NCBI RefSeq assembly: GCF_037392515.1
Contig: NC_090290.1
Coordinates: 1,913,478-1,977,477, forward strand
Source: Haliotis asinina
Lineage: Eukaryota > Mollusca > Gastropoda > Lepetellida > Haliotidae
Direction of reading: 5' to 3'
DNA: 64,000 bases
Both the position numbers and the translations under genes were made by a program. Of the stretch, positions 10,248 through 46,032 are shown in pieces (position 1 is the first letter of the stretch; every line of letters starts with the position of its first letter). A model generated the notes under the pieces. That model worked only from the letters and a program-made list of their open reading frames with translations, searched no databases and was not told the origin of the DNA.

Positions 10248-13200
10248 CCGTCTTCGGCGTTTGCCAAAACCGATCTTCAAGCTCTATATGATCAACTCCC
10301 GAAACCCTGTATTATAATGGGAGATTTAAATGGGCACAACCCACTCTGGGGTAGTGTAAATACAAACACTAAAGGTAAATTGTTGGAGGACTTTTGTTCT
10401 GACAATGATTTATGTATTTATAATGATGGTTCCAGCACATATTTACATCCTGGTACAGGGACTTATTCTGCTCTCGACTTGTCACTCACAAATTCAGAAC
10501 TACTTAATGAATTCGAATGGTCAGTCCACGATGACCTCTGTGGAAGTGACCATTTTCCTACTATATTAAAAGCTGTTACTCCATCTGATGTTCCTCCATC
10601 ATCAAGGCGGAATTTTAAAAAGACTAACTGGGCTTTATATGAAACACTGTGTTCTGAAAAACTTAAACCCGAACGTTTTATTGACGTTCCCGATGCTATT
10701 AAATGTTTTTCTGATGAATTGAACTCCATAGCTGATGAATGTATACCAAAGTCCTCTGCAGTTCCACATATTCGAAAACCATGGTTCAACGATGACTGCA
10801 AACAAGCTAGGAAGGCAAGGAAAAAAGCAGAACATTATTTCCGTCGCCATCCAATGGTGCATAATTTAAATAAATTTAAAATTTTAAATGCTAAAGCGCG
10901 GCGTACTTTTAAACAGAACAAACGCCAATCTTGGCAAAATTATGTATCTAAAATAAATTCTCGGACACCCATTTCCAAGGTATGGAACATGGTCCAAAAA
11001 ATTAAAGGTAAAGGTACCAAATCTACTGTCCATCATCTTAAACATGGAGATCAGTTACTTACGGATAAATCAGATATTGCAAATAGACTGGGCGAAACCC
11101 TCGCTAAACACTCTTCCTCCTCTAATTATTTACCTAAATTCCAGCAGTATCAAAAACAACAAGAAAAGAAAACTATTAATTTCAATTCTGATAAGGGGGA
11201 AGATTATAATGAAACGTTTTCTATTCATGAACTCCATAGTGCTCTTGATCAGGCTCAAGACACTGCTACAGGAGCTGATAACATACATTATCAACTCCTG
11301 AAGCACTTACCAGAATCCTGTTTAGAGACGCTGTTATCAATATTTGATGATATTTGGACTTCCGGGAAATTTCCTTCTTCATGGCGTGATGCCATAGTAG
11401 TACCAATACCTAAACCTGGACGTGATCATACGGATCCATCTAATTATCGTCCGATTTCATTAACTAGCTGTGTTTGCAAGACCATGGAACGCATGATAAA
11501 TAATCGACTTGTTTGGTACTTGGAAACAAATAACCTTATAACAGATATACAATGTGGTTTCCGTAAAAACAGAAGTACTGTCGATCACTTAGTGCGTTTA
11601 GAATCATTTGTGAAAAATGCACTAGTCAATAAACAACATGCTGTGTCTATCTTTTTTGATCTTGAGAAGGCATATGACACAACCTGGAAGTATGGCATTC
11701 TGAGAGATTTACATGATTTCGGTTTGCGAGGTCGTTTGCCTGAATTCATAGGCAAATTTTTAAATAATAGACAATTTCAAATCCGAGTGGGTTCTACCCT
11801 GTCTGATCATTACAATCAGGATCAGGGAGTTCCACAAGGCAGTATTTTGTCAGTCACACTTTTTAGTATAAAGATAAATAGTTTATCAAAAGTTTTAAAC
11901 GATTCAATTGATGGATCGTTATTTGTGGATGATTTTAATATTTCTTGTCGTGGTAAAAATATGCATACCATTGAACGACAAGTACAGTTGTGTTTAAACA
12001 AAATTAATAAATGGTGTCTTGAAAAGGCTTCAAATTTTCTAAATCGAAAACTAACTGTTTACACTTTTGTCGTAAATATAAACCACATAAAGACCCTGAA
12101 CTATCTCTAGATGGCACACCAATTAAAGTTGTGAAGGAAGCTAAGTTCTTGGGTCTCATTTTTGACTCACACTGAACGTTTTTACCGCATATTAAATCAC
12201 TTAAGACTAAATGCCTGAAAGCAATTGACTTGTTGAAAGTGGTTTCAAATTCAAAATGGGGAGGGGATCAAGCTACCCTTCTCCATCTATATCGATCTCT
12301 CGTGCGTTCGAAACTCGATTATGGCTCCATCGTCTATGGTGGAGCCTGCAAAAGCAACTTAAAACTATTAGATTCAGTCCATCATCAAGGTCTAAGACTT
12401 TGTCTTGGCTCCTTTAGAACTTCACCTGTTGACAGCCTGTATGTCGAGGCTGACGAACCATCTCTTGAGCAGCGACGTATAAAATTAGCTTTACAGTATG
12501 TAACAAAACTATATTCAAATGAGTCCAACCCTGCATATAACTGTGTTTTCAATCCCCTGTATGAGGATTTACACAAAAAGAAATCTTCTCTTGTTCCGCC
12601 TCTTGGTTTAAGAATAAAACCACTTATTTCTGCTGCCAGCATTGAGCTGGAAAACATAGCTCCTTCCCGTCTTCTTTCTTCTCCTCCTTGGCAGTTGGTT
12701 AGGCCACAAGTTGACCTAACATTGACGACTTTTAAAAAATCAGAAACGAATGAATTACAGTATAAACAAGAATATAATCAACTGAAACATAAATATAGCA
12801 ATTATAAATCCTTATTTACAGATGGGTCCAAGGGCGGTGGCGCAGTTGCTTGTGCCACTGTCATTGGATCCAGAACAATATCTTCTCGATTACCAGATAA
12901 TAGTTCTATTTTTACAGCAGAAGCTAACGCCATATTAACAGCTCTCAAATATATTCAAAGACACCCTAAACGTAAACAATATATAATCTATTCCGACTCT
13001 CTTTCTTGCCTTCAGGCTGTTAAAAATATCTCTTGTAAACATCCACTTTTAATAGAAATTATTGAATTGTATAATAATCTTGCCACTGGCCAATACGACA
13101 TCGTCTTTTGTTGGTTACCCAGCCACGTAGGTATTTCCGGTAACGCAATGGCCGATCTTGCTGCCAAGGCAGCACTCAACAAATCTGTGACACCACTTCT

Positions 13201-13609
13201 TATTCCATACTCTGATTATAAAGCTAGCATTAGAACTTACATCCGTGATCTGATGCAGAAGAAGTGGGACACCCAAGTAGGTATAAATAAATTACATGAA
13301 ATAAAACCGTATATAGGTTACACTTACTTGGGTTGTCAGTCCAGATTTGAAGAAGTTATTTTAAGACGATGTCGTATTGGCCATACTAGATATACTCATG
13401 TGCACCTTTTGAAAGGTGAGGATCCTCCGTTTTGTATCCCTTGTGATGAGAGAAACACGGTCAAGCATATCCTGCTTGACTGTGTTGAATTCTCCATCAC
13501 AAGGGATAAGTATTTTACTGTTAAAACAATGAAGGATCTTTTTACTAGCGTTAATTCATATTTAATTATTGGTTTTTTAAAAGAGATTGATTTTTTGATT
13601 GAATTTTGA
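10248..13609 (+). pseudogene. LINE ORF2 (outer copy), 3' part
   Basis: Continues the outer ORF2 after the inner insertion: endonuclease end (GDLNGHN, GSDHFP), reverse transcriptase (FFDLEKAYD, FVDDF), RNase H (FTDGSKGGG, WLPSHVGI with the usual His) and the C-terminal Cys/His motif. Two lesions are visible against the inner copy. One base is missing near 12026 (GAAAAGGC where the inner copy has GAAAATGGC), which shifts the frame to a stop at 12110. A TGA at 12172-12174 replaces a Leu codon. The frame is then open from about 12175 to the normal stop at 13607-13609. Note GSKGGG where the inner copy has GSKDGG. Confidence 0.92.
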
Positions 13610-14176
13610 ATGTTATGTTGTGTAAATAGATGTATTTTAATGATTGGAAGTTTGGATTAGTAACTTGAATTGTTGGTGGCTGTACCCTCGAAGGGGGTTG
13701 AAGTATTGTAAAATTATTGTCCTCCTGAGAGGGTACGTAAGTCCTAAAGCATTCACAGTAAATTTAAACTTTCCACTGTTCTTAATCGTAGTATATGTGT
13801 ATTTTTAATTTTTGGCTAGATGTGACTAAATTGCTGACAGCTGAGGGGATGATGTAAATCCAACTAGGGTCCATGCAGGCAGCAAAGGTACTGTAAGTCC
13901 CCATGGCCCCTAGTATGGTGATCTACCTTCAGTTGTTGGCAATCTATAGCCTGATTTTATGTTGTATTGTCCGAATAGTGATATTAGTTTTAACATTCCA
14001 CACTAGTTTTAATCCCAGTTGTGATATTCTAGTTGTTTTACTGTCCGTCGTTGACAGGTTTTTTATAGTATCCATATATTTCATTTCAGTATTTAACGTT
14101 CTCGTCACGATATGGCTGAGATATTGCCGATGTGACGTTAAATATTAACTCACTCACTCACTCACTTTGTACACAA

Positions 14177-17077
14177 ACGATAGTTATGGAGTCCATGTCT
14201 GGCAGTTTGACGCCCCAAAAACTGCAGACAGTGTGTGCTACTCAAAACAAGAACACTTCACACGCCAAAGTCGTAAATTAAGAAAGATATTCGCATTAGA
14301 TTTTGCCGAATTCGACTCATGTACTATGTCTACAGAATTCTCTGTCACAAAACGTGAACGGAGATAAATGTGGAACTGAAAGAAATATTCTATGCCCACT
14401 CTTAAATGGACTGCTCCGCAAAATACTATTTATGAATGATATACCAAAGGTGTCCTGTGGAATATCTGGGACTGACTGTTCAAGTGACAGAATGCTAGCC
14501 AGTCACCTTGGTTTCATCTCTGAAGATGACAAATGTCAGTCAAAACCAAAACGTTGTATATTTCACACAGATGTTCACCAGAGGTGTGCTCAGAATCGCG
14601 AGCGCCCGTGAACCATCCACACAGTTGCATCGTCAAGCGACCAAAGATGGCGACAATGTTTAAAAGACAAAAGAGCCCAATTAAGTTATCATCATTTCTC
14701 AGCATGCATGTGACGAAAGGGTAAGGAAGAGCTAAGAAACGTTGTGTAAACAATAACAAATTGGCATCCATAACATTTTGTCTTATACATGTTTGATGTC
14801 ATTCGTCATCACTCGCCCCTTTCAGTAACCTCCAACAAGAAGACGAAAAGCTATTCGGCTTTTCCCGGAATATCACGAGTTGATCACGAATGGTTTAATG
14901 TAACCAAGCGCTCGCATCCGTTCAGGACCCATAAGTTTTCAATGCAGATACTTCTGACCCCTGGGGAGAAGACCTGATGAACTTTATCAAAATAATGATG
15001 CGGAGCACTTTCCTGCCTAGCCATGTTGTTTTCATTTCGAGAACTGAATATTAAGTTCAGTAACATATCCGTGTAATTCCTCATCAATGAATCAGCCATG
15101 TACAACATATCGCAACAAAAATAATAATTATTAATTAGTTAACTTGAAAACGCCGACTGCATAAGGCATGACCAATGTTGGAGAGCATCAAGTATGAACG
15201 ATGTATTATTAAACTTTTCGTCATCACAGCTTATCTTACAATGGCCATTATAACTTAGTGGTTCTGAAGTTGACGGACCCCTTGCCTGTTCACATTTCTG
15301 AACAATAACAATAATTACAGTCAGACACTGAATGAAATTGGAGCAGAAATTGAATGGAACTAGAAAAAGGTATTGCTCTGTTCTATGGTTTCAGGGTGGT
15401 TCATTCTGAAAGTAGAACACGTCTGCCGTATGCAAAGACGAAGGAATCGACATCTTTTGAAAGAAAATTAATTCACGGTAACTGGATTTTACACTCCATC
15501 AATGTCTATTTTAGACTTTTAAACAGGTCGATAACACATCATTTGGTCTACAGTAGGAGTAAAATTGACACAGACTGCTTTGGAATGTTGACCTTTCAAA
15601 GTAGTATTTTTGTTTAGTTTGACGTGAGGGGTCCAATATTTAAAGGTGTTAATTTATGGTCATGTCGGATCCAGAATAATTTTGTTGTAAATAACCAAAA
15701 CAAAAATCCAAGATGATTCACTGAGCAGGAAGTACAAACTATAATTTGTGTGGGGTGGCAAGGTCACTGCGTAAGGTGGCTGAAGTTGAAAAGAATTTTT
15801 TTTTTGTTTTCTTAAACCGACCCTGCAAAAACTGATGTTTGCCAACATGTTTGGGGCTAATTTATTCAGATTGGAATTTGGAATTTTCAGTTTCATCTAT
15901 ATGTGGTACAGACAATATCTTGAACACTTACAGCCTCAAACGGAAGAGTTCTCATGGTTTGATCTTTTTAGAAGACGCCTTGACATTTGTTGGTTTGCCT
16001 AGGACCGATGTAATATTACATACCATAGGCAATATGAGCAACACTCACTCGCTCATTTACACACACACATCCTGTAATGAGTTTGTCTTAATGTATGAAG
16101 TCACTTTGAGGTGACTGTAGCGAGAAAGGTTTCCGCATGTATTGTGAGAATGAGCTGGGGTCCTGTCCACACCCAGTGAAACTCCAGTTACCATAGAAAG
16201 ACTGTTGTAGTGTCAGCTGAGGTCGTCTGTAAGCATCATATCATTTTTCATACTTTGGTGATTGTCAATACATCAAAGCAAAAGGTTGTACTGGAAACCT
16301 CAGCTTTCATGTTGCAAAAGTGCTTCTAGTGTTTCTAAATGTTTCAGCTACATACTTCATATTTTAAAGAGTTCGAATTTCCCCGTTTCTTTTCAAATTG
16401 AGATTCTCATATTTCAGAACAAGTTGAACTGTGCATTATCATCTGTTAATGAGTTTGCCCTTAAGGTTTTAGCACCAACTGAGCAGTACATCTATCTTTC
16501 CTGTGTTCATGGATCCTTTTCAGCAGGTTCTTAAGAACAATACACGATACGTTTGTAAGAAATATATTTTGGTTCATGATTTCATTTTCAGAATCCACCT
16601 ACATGGTTGTGCTTTAGACAATTCACATAAGCCATGCAATATGCACATGAAACATGTGAGTTGAAGAAATCAATTCACACTAACAGTGTAACATGTTATA
16701 TTTGGGATTACACACTCTTAGTAAAGCACAGATTCTTGTACTTTTGTGGGGTTGATTCAAACCCACATCCTCATAAGTCAGGGACAAAGGCAGACGCCTT
16801 ACCAGAAGTTGCTGTGGCTGAGCAGTCTTGGCATCCGACTCTGTGCCGGACTCAACCCATCAGCCACAGCAATTTCTCAGGCCAGGTGTAGGACTTACGT
16901 GCTGGCGATTATGTGCCTTACCCGAAAAAGTAGAGGAAACTGTACTTTACTGAGAAAGTGTAATCCCAGATATGTTACATTTATACATAACTGGCATTGT
17001 GTAATCATCACATTAACAGGGTTTTCACTTTTTGGGGGTTTTGTTTGGAGTAACTCCTCATACAGAACGGTGTGTTT
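14177..17077. other. no gene recognised
   Basis: About 2.9 kb of AT-rich sequence. Open frames are all short (under about 130 codons) and none shows a domain or convincing splice sites. The only structure noted is a tRNA-like stretch with an inverted repeat near 16745-16872, listed separately. Confidence 0.5.
16745..16872 (-). repeat. tRNA-like/SINE-like stretch with a 13-bp inverted repeat
   Basis: On the minus strand a B-box-like GGGTTTGAATCAACCCC follows an A-box-like segment (AAGGCGTCTGCC), as in a tRNA-derived SINE head. Next to it TTGCTGTGGCTGA (16809-16821) and TCAGCCACAGCAA (16860-16872) form a perfect 13-bp inverted repeat with a 38-base loop. The family is not one of the others in the window. 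Confidence 0.4.
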
Positions 17078-17295
17078 TGCTTGTTGTTTTACATCACACT
17101 CAGGAATATTCCAGCTCTTTGGCGATGGTCTTTAAATAATCCAGTCTGGACATGACAGTCAAGCATCAATCTAGTCAAATGGGATACAATGACAAATGGC
17201 AACCAAGTCAACGATGCTGATCACACAAACCTGTTGGTTGACTCTTACTACTTGCATGGGCTTGCTGAAGACCAATCTAACCACGATCTTGACTG
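17078..17295 (-). repeat. SINE family B copy
   Basis: Minus-strand copy: read on the plus strand it begins TTTTACATCACACTCAGGAA, then TATTCCAGCT, GGCGATGGTCTTTAAATAAT and onward through the family B body to the GGCTTGCTGAAGACC end. Confidence 0.8.
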
Positions 17296-18505
17296 TAACA
17301 TGGTTGGTAATGAATGAAATGAATCAGCCCTATGTCTTCAAGGTCTTGTGCATGCGTTGCCCACCATGGTGGACCCACCAGACACTGATCAATATTCTGA
17401 AATCGTTCCCAAGATATCCATTGTCCTTACATCTTCAGTGAAGATTTCATTTGTATAAATTTATGCATGAGCATAAGAAAGTGTCAGGGTATAGAAACGT
17501 GAACTCCTGGAGCCGATTTCAAAACAAACTTAAGTCTGAGTTTTGACTCAGGTTAGAGATTTTTCTCTCATTTCCTAGAATGAACAGAAATAGACATTTA
17601 ACTCAAACATAGGAGATATTCTGAGTTTGGAGGACTGATTACTTCAGTTGTTTAGGCTTTTTTATTTAAAAAATCAGCAGTTTCAAACTGCTAAACTCAC
17701 TTTTAAATTTTAGTAAAAACTTAATTTTGTTTTGACAAATCACGACCAGATGATGTACCTTTTTGTCTAAAACAGTATTCAAGCAAGGCCTTCTGGATAT
17801 TCTTTCCCGTCTTTTCTTCCTGTCTTACTGAAGGCAATAGTAAGAGTTTACAATCTGGGTAAAAGTTGCTTTGTGCAGTATTTCTGTTGTATCACAGTGT
17901 ATCAGCTTAATGTAATATCATCAAAACACAAGAGGAGCACTAACATGTTCACACTTATCTCAACAAGAGCATCCATCAAGACGTTTACATTCATCTGATG
18001 ACATCAACTTAACAAGAGCTTCCTTCATAAAGTCAACACACATTTGACCACCTCAACACAAGAGGATACATCAAAATGTTGAGTCTTGTAAGAATATCAA
18101 TACAAAAAGAGCATTCATGAAAGATTCTCACCCTTCTAATCCCCCCTCCACCCAGTGCACACATACAAGCACACACTATATATGCGATTCCAATCACTGG
18201 AAGGGCAAGGTGGAACTCTCAGATCTGTTAATGATTAGATGAGATTGATTGTCACACCTTGAAGCATTATTCCAGTCATAGCACAGGATTCCCATGTGCT
18301 GTGTCTGGTTGTCTGGAACAATAAGGTAACCCCTGTCCATCTCCACACATCTCAGGGAGACTTTCCACTGTGACCTCTGTACACACATCCCTGTCAGGAC
18401 TATTCATGCCAGTTTTGCGTAGATATCATCAGAACACACATTATTAGGAAATTCATATCTCCCTGAGACAGTTGGCACTGGATTCTTGTCCTGGTGTTAT
18501 TAACA
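17296..18505. other. downstream of gamma-tubulin; no gene recognised
   Basis: Probably includes the gamma-tubulin 3' UTR, whose end I cannot place. At about 17930-18120 a loose repeat of CAACA(C)AAGAGNNTNCATCA-like segments occurs three times about 50-60 bases apart. No coding sequence is supported. Confidence 0.4.
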
Positions 18506-42128
<23,623 letters not shown>

Positions 42129-42180
42129 ATTTGGTTTTCAGTCTCGTATTCCTGTCAGAACTCGAAAATGGCGGCAGTCA
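42129..42180. promoter_or_regulatory. TUBG1 upstream region with YY1-type motif
   Basis: AAAATGGCGGC at 42165-42175 matches the YY1 consensus often found near transcription starts of housekeeping genes, 37 bases upstream of the TUBG1 ATG. Its ATG is also the start of a possible divergent exon. Motif seen; function inferred. Confidence 0.4.
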
Positions 42181-42243
42181 ATGTAAACGAGGAATCGGAC
42201 AAGAAACGGAAAATGAACCGTAATAAAAAAACTGTTTCATTCT
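42168..42243 (+). CDS. Candidate first exon of a divergent gene
   Basis: ATG at 42168 opens MAAVNVNEESDKKRKMNRNK, rich in charged residues, and reaches a consensus donor TTCT|GTGAGT at 42243/42244; unspliced, the frame ends at 42287. It is head-to-head with TUBG1, 40 bases from its start codon. I found no later exon on the plus strand up to 46 kb and do not recognise the protein. It may be 5' UTR of a non-coding transcript or chance. Confidence 0.25.
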
Positions 42244-42404
42244 GTGAGTCGTTTGCGTACTTTCATGAAATAAGTAATCGGCCATGACATTTTTCTAACT
42301 CTGCATTAAAAAAGTCATACAAATATACCGAACATATCTTACAGATTGCATAATCTACATTTACATGATATATGTTATTACTATAAATGCTATTAATGCT
42401 TGAT

Positions 42405-42475
42405 ATTATCGTGTGGTTAAGATTCTAGCTTGTCACGCCCAAGATCAGGGTTCGATTTCCCACGTGACAGACAGA
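42405..42475 (+). repeat. SINE family A head fragment
   Basis: GTGTGGTTAAGATTCTAGCT, CTTGTCACGCCCAAGATCAG and the B box GGTTCGATTTCCCACGTG match the tRNA-like head of the full copy at 44151. Confidence 0.65.
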
Positions 42476-42565
42476 CAGTTAAATATTTTCCTGGCTCTAG
42501 TAATGATTTTAAAATAGCATAATGAGAAAGATATCTATATATGAGTGTACATGAAAATGCCATTG

Positions 42566-42790
42566 AGTGAGTGAGTTTAGTTTTACAGCAATATTCCAGC
42601 TACATGGCGGCGGTCTGTAAATAATCGAGTCTTGAACAGACAATACAGTGATCAACAACATGAGCATCGACCTGCACAATTGGGAACCGATGACATATGT
42701 CAACCAAGTCAGCTAGTCTGACCACCCCATCCCATTATAGTCGCCTCTTACGACAAGCACGTGTTGCTGAAGGCCTATATTCTACCCCGG
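42566..42790 (-). repeat. SINE family B copy
   Basis: A near-complete minus-strand copy: on the plus strand GAGTGAGTGAGTTTAGTTTT, ACAGCAATATTCCAGC, GGCGGCGGTCTGTAAATAAT, on to TACGACAAGCACGTGTTGCT and GAAGGCC. Confidence 0.85.
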
Positions 42791-42876
42791 GGCCTTCACA
42801 GGTCCATAAAAATGCTAGTTTTGGTAAAATATGTCTCTGTTTATGGATTAAGTTAAACAGTTGTTTATCACCTGTG

Positions 42877-42975
42877 ATATCCAAATCGCTCTGTTTGAGG
42901 CATATTTACCGACACCTAAGTATTATATATATACTTATGTCGGTAAACATGCCTCAAACAGAGCGATTTGGATAT
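42877..42975. repeat. 99-bp near-perfect palindrome
   Basis: Left arm ATATCCAAATCGCTCTGTTT..., right arm ending ...AAACAGAGCGATTTGGATAT. The arms are about 45 bases each around a TATATATATA centre, with very few mismatches. Probably a foldback MITE or snap-back insertion of recent origin. Confidence 0.85.
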
Positions 42976-43204
42976 ATATATATTGGGTGGGGTGGGGGTT
43001 TAGGTTTTCTTTGTTTTGAGGAGGGTGTTCTTTTTCGTGTTTGCTTTTATTGATTAATGGTAGTTTACACCCCAAACTTCACTTAATTTCAATATAATCA
43101 CCTGCTTGATAACGGTGCTAGAACCTACACCGAAACGTCGCTCTCATAACAATATAGAAGTTGTTCATCCATATAATTTCATCCTCCTCATTTATCTTGC
43201 CCGG

Positions 43205-43465
43205 CCCGTGAAGGTCCTGGGTAGAATATGCGTTCAACAACCCATGCTTCTCATGAAAGGCGACTGTGCTTGTCGTAAGAGGAACTAACGGAACCGGGTG
43301 GTCATGCAGGCTCGCTGACTTGATGGACAGATGGCATTGGTTCCCAATTGCACAGATCGATGCTCCTGCTCTTGATCAATGGATTGCCTGGACCTGACTC
43401 GATTATTTACAGACCGCCGCCATATAGCTGGAATATTGCGGTGGTATAAAACTAGGGTCTAGTGT
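43205..43465 (+). repeat. SINE family B copy, near full length
   Basis: Runs from GTGAAGGTCCTGGGTAGAAT through AACAACCCATGCTTCTC, GGGTGGTCATGCAGGCTCGC and GGTTCCCAATTGCACAGATC to CTCGATTATTTACAGACCGC, TAGCTGGAATATTGC and GTATAAAACTAG. The most complete copy in the window. Confidence 0.85.
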
Positions 43466-43772
43466 GGTCATCTATCTTATCCCAACGGGCATCCTTTTTC
43501 TGCTTCGCGAACTGGGGTACTTTTGAACAAACTTACTTGCCTAAGGTGCGACCACGCATGCTTCGCCGTAAGGCAGGACAGAAGTTCTAGCAACATGTCC
43601 AATTTACCACACGTAAGTAGAATGATATATGAGCTACAATAGTTTCAAGTTATATTCAATCTACTTTCAAATCAATATACATGTTCGTGGGTGCGTGTGT
43701 GTGTAGGCGATAACCACAAATCTTTTCATTGCTGTTGAAGGAGAATGAGCCAAAGCTATATGGATAGTATGT

Positions 43773-43880
43773 GCATAAGCTGGGCCTAGATTTTCGAAGC
43801 TCTCTTAGCGTTAAGATAGTCGTAAGTTAATGTATGACACTTACGACTATCTTAGCGCTAAGTGAGCTTCAAAAATCTAG
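43773..43880. repeat. Foldback MITE-like repeat, copy 2
   Basis: Inverted halves GGGCCTAGATTTTCGAAGCT...GATAGTCGTAAG and CTTACGACTATCTTAGCGCT...AAAATCTAGGCCC. The best-preserved of three copies. Confidence 0.85.
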
Positions 43881-44150
43881 GCCCTGATTCCGAGAGTATG
43901 GCACACACACGGTTGCGACCATTTCCCATCAGATTTTTAACCTCAGTGCAAGCCAAATGCCTGTTTGTATTTCTTATGTGACATTATGAAGTTCCATTGG
44001 TATCCGCAAAACAGTCAGCCCATAAGTGTTTTCAGGCAATCCGGCAATCAAAATTGCATGAAATACACCGATTACTTTAATAATGGAAATGCTACACCCC
44101 TGAAACAGCTAAATTTTTTATTGAAAAATAAAATACCTCAGACATGAAAA

Positions 44151-44312
44151 GGGGCGGTGAGGTAGCTTAGTGGTTAAGGCCTTCGCTCGTCACGCCGAAG
44201 ACCCAGGTTCGATTCCCCACATGGTTACAATGTGTGAAGCCCATTTTCTGGTGTCCCCCGCCGCGATATTGCTGGAATATTGCTAAAAGCGGCGTAAAAC
44301 TTAATTCACTCA
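44151..44312 (+). repeat. SINE family A, complete tRNA-derived SINE
   Basis: tRNA-like head with A box (TAGCTTAGTGGTT) and B box (GGTTCGATTCC), a short body, then GATATTGCTGGAATATTGCT, AAAAGCGGCGTAAAAC and CACTCACTC. Flanked by a 14-bp duplication CTCAGACATGAAAA at 44137-44150 and 44313-44326. Its 3' end resembles the 3' end of the LINE at 10180-10233. Confidence 0.93.
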
Positions 44313-44554
44313 CTCAGACATGAAAAATTCCCAAAAAAGAGTCGCGTTTGCTTTGGGTGTATGAACTTACACCAAATGAAATGCACACATTCTGTATATT
44401 TAACCATATGATTGTACATGCACATTCACATACATAGACTGATTCTCACTGTCCCAGTTTCCCTTTTATGTTGCCAGCCCAGTAGACACCAATGAGGCAG
44501 TCTGACAGTAATCCTTGATCATTTACTTTTTAATGTGAACAACACACTAAGACA

Positions 44555-44722
44555 GACCCTGAAGTTCTTCAGCAACCCATGCTTGTCCTAAAAAGCTACT
44601 CAAGGGATCAGGTGATCAGGCTCACTGACATGGACAGTGCCTGTTATGGTATCCCAATTTCCTTGACTGATGTTCATGATGTCAGTCACTGGACTCTGGA
44701 CCCAAGTATCCATATTTACAAC
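44555..44722 (+). repeat. SINE family B copy, degraded
   Basis: CTTCAGCAACCCATGCTTGT at the left, GATCAGGCTCACTGACATGG in the body and CCATATTTACAACACATC at the right. Confidence 0.7.
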
Positions 44723-46022
44723 ACATCAAGTTGACTCAATATTGCAGAAAGTGAAGCACATTTACGTACTGGAGTTATTGGTTTACATGTTTGTGGGTGG
44801 TGAGAGACACATGTATGTGTTTGAACAAGATGCTTGGCCTCTGGATCCACACTTTTGAGAGAGGAAATTAACACCCCTGTCTAACTCACTGTTTCATAAA
44901 CACAGTGCTGTCATGTATAAACCATGATTTCTACGTGTACACTGTAGTAGTCATTACCTAACATTCTATAGTACATTTCTAAAGAAGTACGTTTCTAAAT
45001 AAGTACATATTTCTAAATAAGTACAAAGAGTGATATTCCCCTGGGTGATAATCGATGGATGAGTATTTGCATTAAGCAATGTTTCAGCAAGAAGTATTAT
45101 TAAGAATTTCACAGAAAGCAATTTTGAGATCAGGGATCTCTTACCAGGGATGATCGGTTGATAGTCAGCCCGAAATGCCTGTCAGTCTTCATCAAGTGTC
45201 AGCAGAAATTGTTCAAAACTCACCCACATCCCATGATAGGGCAATGCAAACAGGAAAGAGAGTCTAATGCTGTATATAATAATGTTTCCTCCAGACCACA
45301 AAAAGGGCAGGGTGAAGTTTCTACGGAAAAGGGCACCCTAGTTTGAAAAGGACACAAACCACATTAAAAACCAAAACAAAATGACCAGATTGAGCCTCGT
45401 GTATTATTAACCTACAGTCTCCTTTGCTTTTTGTTACGTGTGGTACAGTTCAACATGAATACATCACACAGTCTGCTAAGTCAGTATTTGATTTATCTCA
45501 TAGAACAGCAGGCAAGGTAACAACATGTACTATCTTGAAATGTCATTTGGTTTTACCGGGACAGGAATTAAACGAAACCAGTCATGTCATGCTATCCTGG
45601 CATGCACCGAGTCCAGTCACTTTATACTGGAGGAAAAGCGCCTCTTGAGATATTCACCAATTTAGTGACATTTATAAGCATAACTACAGTGCTATCAAAC
45701 AGATCATTCTTGCATTAAAAAATCCAACTTGAATGGCCATTGGATTTATCAGCAGATACTGACACACCCATAGAAGAGACACTGTCACATTTTTTTCACA
45801 GACATCTTTCCCCTTGATTTTAGTGACATTTAGCCATTAAGCTCTGTTACTGATAAACAGGTCTTAAAAAACAAAAGATTAAAAACAAATTTTCATTCCT
45901 AGATCATTTGTTTAATAATTTGTTTGTCCTCATCAGAAATGATGCTAATGACATTATACCCCATTCTGTCACATAACATTCAGTCAAAATGTATCAAAAA
46001 CATGAAGAACAACACAAACATT
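44723..46022. other. intergenic, no gene recognised
   Basis: Between the 3' end of BBS12 and a SINE copy. Short open frames only. A small direct repeat of TTTCTAAATAAGTACAT-like segments lies near 44975-45025. Confidence 0.5.
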
Positions 46023-46032
46023 TTTATTTATT
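46023..46032 (-). terminator. Polyadenylation signal of BBS12 directly after the stop
   Basis: On the minus strand two overlapping AATAAA hexamers (plus-strand TTTATT at 46027-46032 and 46023-46028) start at the base after the TAA stop at 46033-46035. If used, the 3' UTR would be very short; another signal further left cannot be excluded. Confidence 0.5.

Larger units (their letters stand above)
1921..14164 (+). mobile_element. Full-length I-superfamily LINE (outer copy), interrupted by a second copy
   Basis: A non-LTR retrotransposon with 5' UTR (from GGCACCCGTGGCGAGCC at 1921), ORF1, ORF2 and a 3' UTR ending in CACT repeats. It is bounded by a 12-bp target-site duplication, CTTTGTACACAA, at 1909-1920 and 14165-14176; the leading C could belong to the tail. 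Without the 6.1-kb inner insertion the element is about 6.1 kb. It is inactive: ORF1 has an in-frame stop, the ORF2 start codon is changed, and ORF2 has a frameshift and a further stop apart from the insertion. RNase H in ORF2 together with a CCHC-knuckle ORF1 places it in the I group (I/Nimb-like); the exact clade needs a phylogeny. Confidence 0.95.

Noticed and set aside
14177-17077. Several open frames of 60-130 codons
   Set aside because: No domains, splice logic or conserved motifs; expected by chance in this length.
44151-44230. Functional tRNA gene in the SINE head
   Set aside because: No acceptor stem closes it; the 3' end and target duplication show it is a SINE.
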